Positions 35,679 to 43,941 of a DNA stretch of 64,000 nucleotides are shown here, piece by piece. The stretch's first letter is position 1; each line of letters starts with the position of its first letter. Made by a program: the position numbers and the translations under genes. The notes under the pieces were generated by a model. It was not told the origin of the DNA, did no database searches, and worked only from the letters and a program-made list of their open reading frames with translations. Source of the stretch: Firmicutes bacterium HGW-Firmicutes-16 (GTDB taxonomy: Bacteria > Bacillota > Clostridia > Oscillospirales > Oscillospiraceae). The stretch spans positions 310,001 through 374,000 of the forward strand of contig PGZZ01000002.1 of the NCBI GenBank assembly GCA_002841545.1, written 5' to 3'.

Positions 35679-36539
35679 ATGGATTGGCTTGAAAGACTTA
35701 ATCAAGCGATTAACTACATGGAGGAGAATCTGAGCGGAGAGATTAGCTATGACCATGCCGCACAGATAGCCTGCTGCTCAACATTCCACTTCCAGCGTAT
35801 GTTCTCATACATTGCGGGTATTCCGCTCGGTGAATACATACGCCGGAGGAGAATGACCGAGGCGGCGTTCGATTTGCAGCAGAACGGCTTGAAGGTTATC
35901 GACGCAGCGCTTAAATACGGCTACGACTCTCCGACTGCTTTTAATCGCGCATTTCAGGGTGTGCACGGCGTTTCCCCTGCCGGATCTCGCTCAGAGGGAG
36001 TTTCGCTCAAGGCATATCCACGCATCAGCTTCAAAATATCAATCAGAGGAGATGCCGAAATGAATTACAGAATTGAAACAAAAGAAGCATTCCGAATCGT
36101 CGGAGTAAAAAGGGGTTATACGTCTGATGTTGAAGATAACTTCAAGAAAATACCGATGTTTTGGCAGGAAACGCATCAGGCAGGCATAATTCCCAAGCTC
36201 TGTGCACTGATGGATTGTCCCCCTTTCGGTGTACTGGGTGTATGCGCCTGCATGGTGGGAAATGAATTTGACTATTTTATTTCTGTCGCATCTGACAAGC
36301 CGGTTCCCGAAGGTATGGATGAATACGAAGTCCCTGCCAACACGTGGGCAATCTTTGAGTGTGTCGGTGCGATGCCAAAAGCAATTCAAGAGCTACAGAC
36401 GCGAATTGTTTCCGAGTGGCTACCTTCTTCCGGTTACGAATATGCCGACGCACCAGATATCGAGATCTATTCAGAAGGAGACATGTCTTCTCCGGACTAT
36501 AGGAGCGAGGTCTGGCTGCCCGTTACAAAGAAAAAATAA
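35679..36539 (+). CDS. AraC-family regulator with GyrI-like effector domain (copy 2)
   Basis: Same two-domain design as the protein at 33655-34572. The N-terminal AraC domain has ISYDHAAQIACCSTFHFQRMF and VIDAALKYGYDSPTAFNRAF; the C-terminal GyrI-like domain starts near MNYRIETKEAFRIVGVKRG and has YEVPANTWAIFECVG. It has a good GAAGGTGATG ribosome-binding site. The effector is unknown. The neighbouring ABC exporter is convergent and has its own MerR regulator. Confidence 0.88.
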   Translation: MDWLERLNQAINYMEENLSGEISYDHAAQIACCSTFHFQRMFSYIAGIPLGEYIRRRRMTEAAFDLQQNGLKVIDAALKYGYDSPTAFNRAFQGVHGVSPAGSRSEGVSLKAYPRISFKISIRGDAEMNYRIETKEAFRIVGVKRGYTSDVEDNFKKIPMFWQETHQAGIIPKLCALMDCPPFGVLGVCACMVGNEFDYFISVASDKPVPEGMDEYEVPANTWAIFECVGAMPKAIQELQTRIVSEWLPSSGYEYADAPDIEIYSEGDMSSPDYRSEVWLPVTKKK

Positions 36540-36542
36540 TGC

Positions 36543-36575
36543 AAAAACAGCGAGCCGAAACGGCTCGCTGTTTTT
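36543..36575. terminator. Bidirectional intrinsic terminator
   Basis: A 15-bp perfect stem AAAAACAGCGAGCCG and its complement with an AAA loop, between convergent genes. Confidence 0.92.
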
Positions 36576-36579
36576 ATAT

Positions 36580-37323
36580 CTACTCCCACCTAAAAAACCG
36601 TATTGAGACACCGATGCATAAGACGGCAAGCGCTGCCATGACGATGATCGGCAGTAGAACGCCATCCGTTGAAAGTCCGAGGGAAGTGACTTTCAGGAGC
36701 TTTATTCCCTGCGTTAGCGGCATGAAATCCGCAACCTTTTGTAAGGCCTTGGGCATGACTTCATAAGGTAGCGTTGTACCAGAAAAAATCAGCATTGGAA
36801 AATACAGCACACAGCATAGAAGCTGAGCCGTCTTCACATCCTTTGAAACACCGCCCACAAGCATGCCTATGCTGAACATCGAAAGCATCACGAGCAGATA
36901 CGCTCCAAGAAACTGGAGCCAAGACCCACCAAAAGAACTGCCGAAGAAAAGCCTTACTGTTATGTAAACCAATAGCAGCGAAACGACAGCATACAGAGTG
37001 TAGATTGCGACCTGCACCAATAGTATCATCGTCGGGCTTACAGGCGTGACCTTGAACCTCTTTAGAATTTTTTTGTTTCTGTAATCCGACACGACCAGCG
37101 GCAGTCCCATTACGCCTCCTGCACAGACGGCGATTGCCGCGACCGCGCCGAAGGACTGCTCCAAAAAGCTGTAGCTTGCTCCGTCGAAGGCGGGCTTGCT
37201 GCCATAGATGATGCCAAGGATGACCATCACAACAATCGGCATACAAATCGCAAAAATTACCATGTCCATGCCGCGAAGCGAAAGCTTCAGCTCCGTTTTA
37301 AAGTGTGTTCCAAATGCCTTCAT
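36580..37323 (-). CDS. ABC-2 type transporter permease
   Basis: A 247-residue permease with six membrane helices and the DrrB/ABC-2 pattern: KILKRFKVTPVSP in the first cytoplasmic loop and a long hydrophobic segment with FSGTTLPYEVMPKALQKVADFMPLTQGIKLL. It probably exports a drug, peptide or lipid together with the ATPase encoded just upstream; the two overlap by four bases (ATGA). Confidence 0.9.
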   Translation of the reverse strand: MKAFGTHFKTELKLSLRGMDMVIFAICMPIVVMVILGIIYGSKPAFDGASYSFLEQSFGAVAAIAVCAGGVMGLPLVVSDYRNKKILKRFKVTPVSPTMILLVQVAIYTLYAVVSLLLVYITVRLFFGSSFGGSWLQFLGAYLLVMLSMFSIGMLVGGVSKDVKTAQLLCCVLYFPMLIFSGTTLPYEVMPKALQKVADFMPLTQGIKLLKVTSLGLSTDGVLLPIIVMAALAVLCIGVSIRFFRWE

Positions 37324-38048
37324 ACTCTTTCCCCCACTTCCTCATCAGCCAATTTAAGATAAGCGTCCTCAAATTTCTCACAGCCGCTAGCCGCAACCGC
37401 CTCGCTGACTGTTCCGCAAAACACGCTTTCACCGCTTTTCAGTATCATAATCCTGTCGCAGAGAGCCTCCACTTCGTCCATAAAATGCGAGGTCAGAAGT
37501 ATTGTCATTCCTTTTTGCTTCAGCTCGGAAAGGCACTTCCAGACCTCCCTCCTCGCCCTTGCGTCCAATCCGGTCGTAAGCTCGTCCAGAAACACGACCT
37601 CGGGATTCGGGATAAGTGCCAGAACTATGAAAAGCCGCTGCCTCTGCCCTCCTGACAGCTCGCTGACAGGGCATTTGACCTTTTCCGAAAGCCCGAACCG
37701 GCGAAGCAGCTCGCCGTAGTCCGCCGCGTTTTTATAAAGCGACGCAGTTTCCTCGCATAGCTCGCATACCAATATTTTTTCCTGGTAGCTGGATTCCTGA
37801 AACTGTACTCCTACGCGTTCAAACAGTATCTTCCGGCTGCGGTACGGGTCAAGTCCGAGAACGGTCGCTTCTCCCCTGTCCGCTTTTTTCGTTCCCATAA
37901 TGCATTCGATTGTCGTTGTTTTTCCTGCCCCATTCGCTCCGAGCAGCCCGAAAACCTGTCCTGGTCCGACCTCAATGCTTACGTTTTCGATTGCCTTAAT
38001 GCCGTTGTAGGCTTTGCATAGATTTTTTGCTTCGATAGTATTAACCAT
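37320..38048 (-). CDS. ABC transporter ATP-binding protein (exporter, drug-type)
   Basis: All ABC motifs are present: Walker A GANGAGKTTT, signature LSGGQRQRL, Walker B VVFLDELTTGLD and switch LLTSHFMDE. It resembles the DrrA/CcmA group that pairs with ABC-2 permeases. Overlap with the permease gene indicates coupled translation. It is preceded by a MerR-type promoter with a 28-bp dyad and by the gene for a double-HTH MerR protein, which I infer controls it. Confidence 0.93.
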   Translation of the reverse strand: MVNTIEAKNLCKAYNGIKAIENVSIEVGPGQVFGLLGANGAGKTTTIECIMGTKKADRGEATVLGLDPYRSRKILFERVGVQFQESSYQEKILVCELCEETASLYKNAADYGELLRRFGLSEKVKCPVSELSGGQRQRLFIVLALIPNPEVVFLDELTTGLDARARREVWKCLSELKQKGMTILLTSHFMDEVEALCDRIMILKSGESVFCGTVSEAVAASGCEKFEDAYLKLADEEVGERV

Positions 38049-38132
38049 GTTAATTCCCCCTTTTCAATCAGACTAACCCATCACGTTAAAAACTTCTTGA
38101 ACGCGGTTGGCATTTTACTGACTTTCTGCATA

Positions 38133-38163
38133 AATATAACACCCGACCAAAGTCCGGTGTTAT
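38133..38163 (-). promoter_or_regulatory. MerR-type promoter/operator of the ABC exporter
   Basis: On the minus strand ATAACA (38158-38163), a 19-base spacer, then TATATT (38133-38138). A dyad, ATAACACC-n-GAC and its complement (38136-38163, one mismatched pair), covers the spacer. Over-long spacers filled by a dyad are the hallmark of promoters activated by MerR proteins through DNA untwisting. The sequence ACACCGGACTT recurs as ACACCAGACTT before the merR gene. Confidence 0.65.
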
Positions 38164-38174
38164 AGTGGAGGGTT

Positions 38175-38921
38175 TTATTTATATAACTTTTTCATCCTGT
38201 GAAGTTTTGCGAGCATACCACGCGCGTTTTCTTCCGCATCTCTGAGGGATGTTATAAGTCTGTCGCAAACCGAAACTATATTTTCGTCCTCTTCAGGAGT
38301 GTCAATCGTGGCGCGTATGTCAGTTTCCGGATTGCCTGAAACAGCGGAAAGCAACCTCAGTATCGCAGAAAGTGAATAATTCGCGCAGCGCAGCGAACGA
38401 ATGATTTTGAGCCTGCGAACATCCTCATCTGTATAAACCCGATAGCCGTTTTGCCTGCGCTTGACCGTCAGCAGACCGTTCATCTCCCAGTTTCTGAGGG
38501 TGTCTATCGTGATTTCAAGATAATCGGCGACTTCCTGTCTGGTAAGGCAGAGACTCTCTGTCTCCTTATTTTCTTTAGCCAAGTGCCGCTCTGCGATCAG
38601 TATCGCTTCCTCCGCATTTTTCTGCTCTCTTTTTATACTGCACAGATATTCCTCCGCAAGACCTATGGCACCGTCAAAATCGCATCTCGCCGAAGTTTTT
38701 ATGATATCTATCGCTTTTTTCCGAAGTCCATTCTGCAGCACTTCAACCTTGAGCGCCATTCTCGCAAGCTCGAACTGCTCGATATGCAGCGCCGTAAACA
38801 CGCGGTAACCGTTCGACCTACGTTCGGCCTTCGGGATCAGTTCAAGCTCCTCATACAGCCGTACCGTATTCGGATGTATACCGATAATTTCCGCAACCTG
38901 CGCTGTTTTGAATGTTTCCAT
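38175..38921 (-). CDS. MerR-family regulator with two tandem DNA-binding domains
   Basis: The protein contains two MerR helix-turn-helix/wing units in one chain. The first (residues ~5-70) has QVAEIIGIHPNTVRLYEE and wing RRSNGYRVF; the second (~126-195) has RQEVADYLEITIDTLRNWE and wing RRQNGYRVY. Each is followed by a helical stretch. Normal MerR proteins have one such domain and act as dimers, so this chain could act as a covalent pseudo-dimer. No cysteine cluster for metals and no large drug-binding domain is seen. It lies directly upstream of an ABC exporter, and both share a promoter motif. Confidence 0.88.
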   Translation of the reverse strand: METFKTAQVAEIIGIHPNTVRLYEELELIPKAERRSNGYRVFTALHIEQFELARMALKVEVLQNGLRKKAIDIIKTSARCDFDGAIGLAEEYLCSIKREQKNAEEAILIAERHLAKENKETESLCLTRQEVADYLEITIDTLRNWEMNGLLTVKRRQNGYRVYTDEDVRRLKIIRSLRCANYSLSAILRLLSAVSGNPETDIRATIDTPEEDENIVSVCDRLITSLRDAEENARGMLAKLHRMKKLYK

Positions 38922-38942
38922 GCTCTCACCCTCTCATGCTAC

Positions 38943-38972
38943 ATTTTAACACAGATTTAAGTCTGGTGTCTA
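38943..38972 (-). promoter_or_regulatory. MerR-type promoter upstream of the merR gene
   Basis: On the minus strand TAGACA (38967-38972), an 18-base spacer, then TAAAAT (38943-38948). The spacer holds an imperfect dyad with ACACCAGACTT. The upstream context ACCCTCCA is also shared with the exporter promoter at 38133-38163, suggesting autoregulation. Confidence 0.6.
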
Positions 38973-39005
38973 TTGGAGGGTATTTTTTTGAAGCTTTCAT
39001 AAAAG

Positions 39006-39035
39006 GCACGCCGTTTTTTAATCGGCGTGTTTTTA
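39006..39035 (-). terminator. Intrinsic terminator
   Basis: ACGCCG/CGGCGT stem with flanking T-runs in both directions, just after the small gene at 39041. Confidence 0.6.
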
Positions 39036-39040
39036 CCATC

Positions 39041-39271
39041 CTATCGGAGCCACGGTTCGTCCGGGATAACCTTTTTTTCTCTCTCTTTTTTCGGCGGATC
39101 TCCCGGTACCGGCATTCCTTGTATCTCCGAGTATGATTCCGCGTCTTCTTCGGAGAGCGGCGGAGTCGGCGTCAGTCCCGTCATCTCCGTCGTGGACATC
39201 ACCGATCTCAAGTCATAGAAATCCTCATATATCCTATCGTCTATGGGTCTGTGATTTTTGTCAGTATCCAT
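39041..39271 (-). CDS. Small conserved-looking hypothetical protein
   Basis: A 76-residue soluble, acidic, proline-rich protein. It has STTEMTGLTPTPPLSEEDAE in its middle and ends in KKVIPDEPWLR. No domain is recognised; the STxEMTGL-PTPP stretch is one I have the impression of seeing in small clostridial proteins, but cannot verify. The ribosome-binding site AAGAAGGTGG six bases before the ATG and a downstream terminator support a real gene. Confidence 0.55.
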   Translation of the reverse strand: MDTDKNHRPIDDRIYEDFYDLRSVMSTTEMTGLTPTPPLSEEDAESYSEIQGMPVPGDPPKKEREKKVIPDEPWLR

Positions 39272-39343
39272 TGACTGCCACCTTCTTTTTTAAGAGTAGC
39301 AGTAGTATTCCTCGTAAATCGAAATTTTATCAGTGAAGATGTT

Positions 39344-39763
39344 TCATCGCCCCTTGTGCTTTTCCTTTTGTTTTTGCTGGCGCAGTTCAAATTTGAACTG
39401 CTTCTCATCTTCCCTTCGCTGCTTTGAAATTACCTTCCTCGCAAGCTTTCCCTCTTCCTGCTGCAGTTTCAGCGCCTGTTGTGATTTTGTACCTACCCCG
39501 CGCGTTTCGAGCTGTTTACTTATCTCTCGCCGCATACGCTTTGGGTTAATATCGGGTCTGCTTTTTATCTCAGCTTTGATTGCCGGACTGAAGCTCAGGT
39601 CGTTAAAGTTATTAAGGAAATATTCATAGACCTCGCTATCCTTCGGCTCCGCGCCGAAGCTTACCTTGCAGACCTCAAGCTCGCCCTCGTAAAAGCGCTC
39701 GTATACGCCCACCCAAAACGGTTCGTCATATAACACCGTTAGTCTGCTTTCGTTTTTTTGCAT
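39344..39763 (-). CDS. yjdF: YjdF family protein (DUF2992)
   Basis: The protein (139 aa) begins LTVLYDEPFWVGVYERFYEG, contains VCKVSFGAEPKDSEVYEYF and ends in a strongly charged coiled coil rich in Lys, Gln and Glu. This matches YjdF (DUF2992), the gene type controlled by the yjdF-motif azaaromatic riboswitch. The ATG at 39763 follows AAGGGGGC by seven bases. A structured leader lies directly upstream. The biochemical role is unknown; detoxification of azaaromatic compounds has been suggested from the riboswitch ligands. Confidence 0.88.
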   Translation of the reverse strand: MQKNESRLTVLYDEPFWVGVYERFYEGELEVCKVSFGAEPKDSEVYEYFLNNFNDLSFSPAIKAEIKSRPDINPKRMRREISKQLETRGVGTKSQQALKLQQEEGKLARKVISKQRREDEKQFKFELRQQKQKEKHKGR

Positions 39764-39787
39764 AACAAATGCCCCCTTGTTTTTCAA

Positions 39788-39871
39788 CGGAGAACGGACA
39801 ACCAAGGAGGCAGGTTACTGACAGATGGGTTCTGTGCCCGGACTACCAACCGGACCGTGTTTTTTTCTCCG
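39788..39871 (-). promoter_or_regulatory. Candidate yjdF-motif (azaaromatic) riboswitch
   Basis: The leader is closed by a stem CGGAGAA (39865-39871) pairing with TTCTCCG (39788-39794). Inside are CCGG/CCGG and ACAG/CTGT pairings and GC-rich single-stranded runs. It ends ~12 bases before the ribosome-binding site of yjdF, compatible with translational control. The call rests on position before yjdF and visible folding, not on a covariance search. Confidence 0.6.
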
Positions 39872-39904
39872 CTATATTAATGTACTAATATAATATCTTA
39901 AATA

Positions 39905-40300
39905 TCATTCTTTTTCAATGCTTGCGCTCTGTATTTCTTCTTTCACTTTCTTCGTCAACTTTGAAAATACGAGCGAATACGACCTGTCGCAGAGGTCGCG
40001 CAGCACGTCGTCCGGTACTTCCCCGTCCAGAAAAATCGAGTTCCAATTTTGCTTATCCATGTAAAAACCAGGTACTATGTCCTGATATTCGTTCCGCAAT
40101 GCCTCCGCTAGTAGCGGCTCGCACTTAAGCTGTAAAAGCTCGCGACCATCATAGCCTTTGTACTGCATTCCCGGCTGGCAGGTGGCTGCAAACATTTTTC
40201 CGCCAACCAGATAGCGGAACCACTCCCATTCTGCCTTATAATCCTTTACGGCGCCCAACTTTGACAGAAGATATTCATCGAGCCAATCGTATTTTGCCAT
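39905..40300 (-). CDS. MmcQ/YjbR family protein
   Basis: A 131-residue protein of the MmcQ/YjbR (DUF419) family with the CyaY-like fold: GGKMFAATCQPGMQYKGYDGRELLQLKC, PGFYMDKQNWNSIFLDGEVPDDVLRDLCDRSYSL (split here over two strands and a helix). Proteins of this family are found in many bacteria; a double-stranded-DNA-binding role has been proposed. GGGAGAAT precedes the ATG. Confidence 0.87.
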   Translation of the reverse strand: MAKYDWLDEYLLSKLGAVKDYKAEWEWFRYLVGGKMFAATCQPGMQYKGYDGRELLQLKCEPLLAEALRNEYQDIVPGFYMDKQNWNSIFLDGEVPDDVLRDLCDRSYSLVFSKLTKKVKEEIQSASIEKE

Positions 40301-40310
40301 ACCATTCTCC

Positions 40311-40931
40311 CTACACGTTTTTTATTGGTTTACCGTGCCCAACATATATTGTTGTAGCGCCGCTCTTTTTAATTTTTTGCACGCTTTGCCGCATCGTTTC
40401 CTCATCCTCAAAAATCCGTGAGCCTGTTGGGCGAAATATATTAAACATTGCGTCACCGACGATAATGTCTCGATCGTCCGTCAAAACTCCGACTGAGCCT
40501 TTGGTATGTCCCGGAAGCTCCACAACATGGGCTTTGACGCCGTATTCCGAAAGCTCCTGCCCATCCTCTAGCAGAACATTAGGCTCAAAAACAGAGTATG
40601 TAGATTTTTTTAAAACAAACTTTGAAAAGAAAGAGACTACCCTGCCGATAGGTGCTGGTCCAAGCAGCGCACTTTCTTCTCCTCTACCGATTATCGGTAC
40701 ATCCTTTTCGCTCATTGCAATCGGTACATTAAGTCTTTTAGCAAGATATTTTGCGGAGCTGACATGGTCGAAATGTCCATGCGTAAGCAGTATCAGTTTG
40801 ACATTTTTGTCCTTGATGCGCTCCAAAATCTTCGGTCCGTCCTTATAATTGCAGGTGTCTATCAGAATTGAACCACCCTCACCCGAAAGCAGGTAGCAAT
40901 TTGCATAGCTTATTCCGATTCTCTCTACCAT
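40311..40931 (-). CDS. MBL-fold metallo-hydrolase
   Basis: The metallo-beta-lactamase signature LLTHGHFDHVSSAK (HxHxDH) is intact, with later metal ligands in ELPGHTKGSVGV, VGDAMF and the final YVGHGKP. It is a glyoxalase-II-like small hydrolase of unknown substrate. The start at 40931 follows GGAGGG; longer readings have no ribosome-binding site. It ends ten bases before the YjbR gene start. Confidence 0.9.
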   Translation of the reverse strand: MVERIGISYANCYLLSGEGGSILIDTCNYKDGPKILERIKDKNVKLILLTHGHFDHVSSAKYLAKRLNVPIAMSEKDVPIIGRGEESALLGPAPIGRVVSFFSKFVLKKSTYSVFEPNVLLEDGQELSEYGVKAHVVELPGHTKGSVGVLTDDRDIIVGDAMFNIFRPTGSRIFEDEETMRQSVQKIKKSGATTIYVGHGKPIKNV

Positions 40932-41047
40932 ATTGCAGCCCTCCAAATACGATTCGATATGCAGCACTTATCCGCAAATATAGTACATCAGCAGGCAATA
41001 AAAGTCAACGGCGCGAAAGGCTTCCGCCCCCGCGTCGTTGTTATCTG

Positions 41048-41533
41048 TTATTTGAGGTTTTCAGCAACCTGTTCCCACGCTATAATGAGCTTCTCCAGAC
41101 TGATGCCGGCATTTGCAGGACTGGTCGAGGGAAGCTTTGTAGCCGGAATTCCAGTCTGCTGCAAGCAGTATGTTTTGTAGTATTTGTATGACGTTCCGCC
41201 GTTTGTAAATATTTGCTTTATATCAGTGGCCCCCGTTATAACCCGCAGGTCGTTCGGGATAACATTTTTAATTGAGGCATCGTCCGAACCTTCGATATCG
41301 CAGTATGCAATGACATCCCACAGAGCAATCCCGTTATCGAGCAGCAAAGCCGTTTTTTCCTCGATTGTGACAGGCAGAGGACTATCGAAAAGTGCTGACA
41401 TGACACGCCAGAAGCGGTTTTGAGGATGACCGTAGAAAAAATGCACCTCGCGGGATTTAACCGACGGAAACGAGCCAAGTATCAGGAATTTTGAGTTTTC
41501 GTCAAAAATGGGAGGTATCGTATGCTGCAACAT
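41048..41533 (-). CDS. DNA-deoxyinosine glycosylase (uracil-DNA glycosylase superfamily, family 6-like)
   Basis: A compact 161-residue UDG-fold enzyme. The active-site loop reads ILGSFPSVKSRE, followed by FFYGHPQNRFWRVM, and the second motif is LPSTSPANAG. These fit the hypoxanthine-DNA glycosylase (HDG, family 6) group, which removes deaminated adenine (hypoxanthine) from DNA. No iron-sulfur cysteines are present. Confidence 0.88.
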   Translation of the reverse strand: MLQHTIPPIFDENSKFLILGSFPSVKSREVHFFYGHPQNRFWRVMSALFDSPLPVTIEEKTALLLDNGIALWDVIAYCDIEGSDDASIKNVIPNDLRVITGATDIKQIFTNGGTSYKYYKTYCLQQTGIPATKLPSTSPANAGISLEKLIIAWEQVAENLK

Positions 41534-41557
41534 GTGTAAATTCCGTTTCCCCGATTA

Positions 41558-42382
41558 TCAGACAAGCTTAATCCAATATCCGCCATTTTGCGGCAGGCTT
41601 TCCCACTGCTTATCGCTAACGCCTAAATAAACATATGCAACACCATTTTCATAAAAGACGTCACCGTTCATAAGGTGCGGGGACCAGCCTGTAGAGGTGT
41701 TATATGCTGAAGAATTTATTACATGGGTTGGATCGAATTCAAAAAGAAAACTAATTGCCGAGGGATTTTTTTCGAATTCTATAGCATCTGCTTCTGTAAG
41801 CCAGGGGGAACCCCACTTAGCTAGATATGTCTTTCCTTCATATACCAAAACTGAACCTTTTGATAAATTAGACAGCGTCATACCCGATTCATATGGGTTG
41901 TCTTCGCAATAGGTTATAACCGAAGCCCGCTCTGCTGTCCAACTATCAAGAACCACTTCATGAGTTAGGGGAGTTCCAAAAATTACGTCACCGGAAATCC
42001 ATTCGCCGCCCGGTCCTGAGCCACCCGAGCCGCCGGGATCGTCGCCCGCTTCAGCGCCGATTGCGCCGTGTACAGAGCAGACTATGCTTCCATCCACGAC
42101 AGCAAAGATGCCGCCATCGGAGCACCTAAGATTGTTACTATCGGCAAGCAATTCAGGAACTTGGCCGTTAAGCGCCTGAGCAAGCGTTCCATTACCCTCG
42201 CCGGTCGCCAGATACGTCTGATAGCTGCGCATAAACTCCAGTCGGCTGGCCTCGCAGGTTCCTTTAGAAGAAAACCCGATATATTGTGTTAAATTCGGCA
42301 CAACGGCCAACGCCAAAACAGCAGCGATTGAAAAAGCTACTATCAGCTCAAGGAGCGTTATACCCTTATTGTTGTTTTTCAT
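41558..42382 (-). CDS. Orphan type IV pilin/pseudopilin-like protein
   Basis: A class III signal peptide is visible: KNNNKG/ITLLELIVAFSI with the cleavage Gly, hydrophobic stretch and Glu at +5. The remaining ~250 residues are extracellular, with a Gly/Ser/Pro hinge (GGSGGSGPGG), two Trp-rich beta segments and a C-terminus YVYLGVSDKQWESLPQNGGYWIKLV. The tail has the look of a small carbohydrate-binding or tail-fibre-like module. No prepilin peptidase, ATPase or other pilin genes occur in the window. The cargo is unknown. The gap 42383-42613 upstream is AT-rich, with no further gene. Confidence 0.75.
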   Translation of the reverse strand: MKNNNKGITLLELIVAFSIAAVLALAVVPNLTQYIGFSSKGTCEASRLEFMRSYQTYLATGEGNGTLAQALNGQVPELLADSNNLRCSDGGIFAVVDGSIVCSVHGAIGAEAGDDPGGSGGSGPGGEWISGDVIFGTPLTHEVVLDSWTAERASVITYCEDNPYESGMTLSNLSKGSVLVYEGKTYLAKWGSPWLTEADAIEFEKNPSAISFLFEFDPTHVINSSAYNTSTGWSPHLMNGDVFYENGVAYVYLGVSDKQWESLPQNGGYWIKLV

Positions 42383-42613
42383 TAATTACTGCCCTCAATT
42401 AAGCGACAATGCGTGTAGAAACCTGCTACTTTCAGTTATGCAACGAAATTCTTATATATTAATACCATAAACTACAAATATCATCAATTTCCTTCACATA
42501 TCTTAGTTCTTCATAATATATTATATACTTCATGTTGTCAATACTGAAACAGGAACAATACATCACTTCACGGAAGGCATCAGCACAGTTTTTCTAGTAT
42601 TCTCAAATAAAAC

Positions 42614-42637
42614 GTGGCGGGAGCAAGCTCCCGCCAC
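42614..42637 (-). terminator. Intrinsic terminator after thrC
   Basis: An 11-bp perfect stem GTGGCGGGAGC/GCTCCCGCCAC followed on the minus strand by GTTTTATTT. Confidence 0.85.
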
Positions 42638-42676
42638 ACGCGTAAGTGAAACTGATATCACTCTTGTAAAATAGTT

Positions 42677-43921
42677 TTAATTTTCGGGCATGATTCCATT
42701 TTCCTCGAAAGCGCTTATAAGAGCTGACATATCGGGCTTAATCAAAATCGGCGGCTTTGTCGCCTTGATAGCGTTATCAACGTCCTTGAGTCCGTTGCCC
42801 GTTACAATCGAGACAACAGTTGCGTCCTTCGGAATAAGACCCTGTTCGCAGGCCTTCTTGAGTCCTGCGGCTCCGGTGACTCCGGCAGGTTCGCCAAAGA
42901 CTCCGCAGGTCGTGCCGAGTAGCTTCTGAGCCGCCATAATCTCCTCGTCGGTCACGTTTACTACGATGCCGTTCGACTCAGTTATGGCGTTAAGCGCCTT
43001 GTTCGGATTGCGCGGAACACCGACAGCGATGGAATCGGCCAGAGTGTTTTCCTCCATTGGGTACCAGGGCTTCTTTTCAGCTATAGCGCGATTTAACGGG
43101 CAGCAGCCTGAAGCCTGAACGGATATAAGCCTCGGAAGCCTGTCGATAAGACCTAGCGCGAATAAATCCTTGAAGCCTTTCCAGACGCCCGCAATAGTGC
43201 AGCCGTCGCCAACGGAAAGCGCAACATAGTCGGGGCACTCCCAATTGAGCTGTTCGCCGATTTCGAGCGCTACGGTCTTTTTGCCCTCTGAAAGATAGGG
43301 GTTGATGGCGGCATTTCTGTTATACCAGCCCCACTTTTTGATGGCCTCAGCGGATATTTTGAAGGTGTCCTCATAACTGCCGTCAACTGAAACGACATTG
43401 GCTCCGAAGGTGATCAGCTGTGCAACCTTGCCCTTCGGCGCGCGGGACGGCACGAAGATATAGGTCTTAAGTCCTGCGGCTGCCGCGTTGCCCGCAAGGG
43501 ACGACGCCGCATTACCGGTTGAGGAGCAGGCGATTACTGGGGCTTTCGCCTCGATTGCCTTTGCGACCGCCATAGCTGAGGCTCTGTCCTTCAAAGAGGA
43601 CGTGGGGTTCAAGCCGTCGTCCTTGATAAAAAGCCTTTTGATGCCAAGCATATCCGCAAGCCTCTGAGCCTCGTACATGGGGGACCAGCCCACTCTCAGC
43701 GGAGTGTTGGGCGTGTCCTCTTCAACAGGAAGGACCTCGCGATAGCGCCACATGGAATAATCCGTTCTATTCTTTAGAACGTCCTTTGTAAGCTTCGTTT
43801 TTATATTTTCGTAGTCGTAAATGATATCGAGAATGCCGCCGCAGGAGCAGTTTTCGAGGTTTGGAACAGCCTCGTACTCTTTGCCGCACTTTACGCAGCG
43901 CGCGCAGATAACATTTTTCAT
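42677..43921 (-). CDS. thrC: Threonine synthase
   Basis: A PLP-dependent fold-type II enzyme that converts O-phosphohomoserine to threonine. An N-terminal zinc-ribbon-like segment (CVKCGKEY...NCSCGGIL) is followed by the PLP-lysine motif NPTSSLKDRAS (about residue 111), the phosphate loop SSTGNAASSLA and a C-terminal VTGNGLKDVD. Length is 414 aa. It starts 20 bases after another fold-type II PLP enzyme on the same strand and shares its promoter, which is not the usual hom-thrB context. A threonine-synthase-like role in another reaction is possible. Confidence 0.85.
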   Translation of the reverse strand: MKNVICARCVKCGKEYEAVPNLENCSCGGILDIIYDYENIKTKLTKDVLKNRTDYSMWRYREVLPVEEDTPNTPLRVGWSPMYEAQRLADMLGIKRLFIKDDGLNPTSSLKDRASAMAVAKAIEAKAPVIACSSTGNAASSLAGNAAAAGLKTYIFVPSRAPKGKVAQLITFGANVVSVDGSYEDTFKISAEAIKKWGWYNRNAAINPYLSEGKKTVALEIGEQLNWECPDYVALSVGDGCTIAGVWKGFKDLFALGLIDRLPRLISVQASGCCPLNRAIAEKKPWYPMEENTLADSIAVGVPRNPNKALNAITESNGIVVNVTDEEIMAAQKLLGTTCGVFGEPAGVTGAAGLKKACEQGLIPKDATVVSIVTGNGLKDVDNAIKATKPPILIKPDMSALISAFEENGIMPEN

Positions 43922-43941
43922 AATTGCCTCCGGGAGCGATG

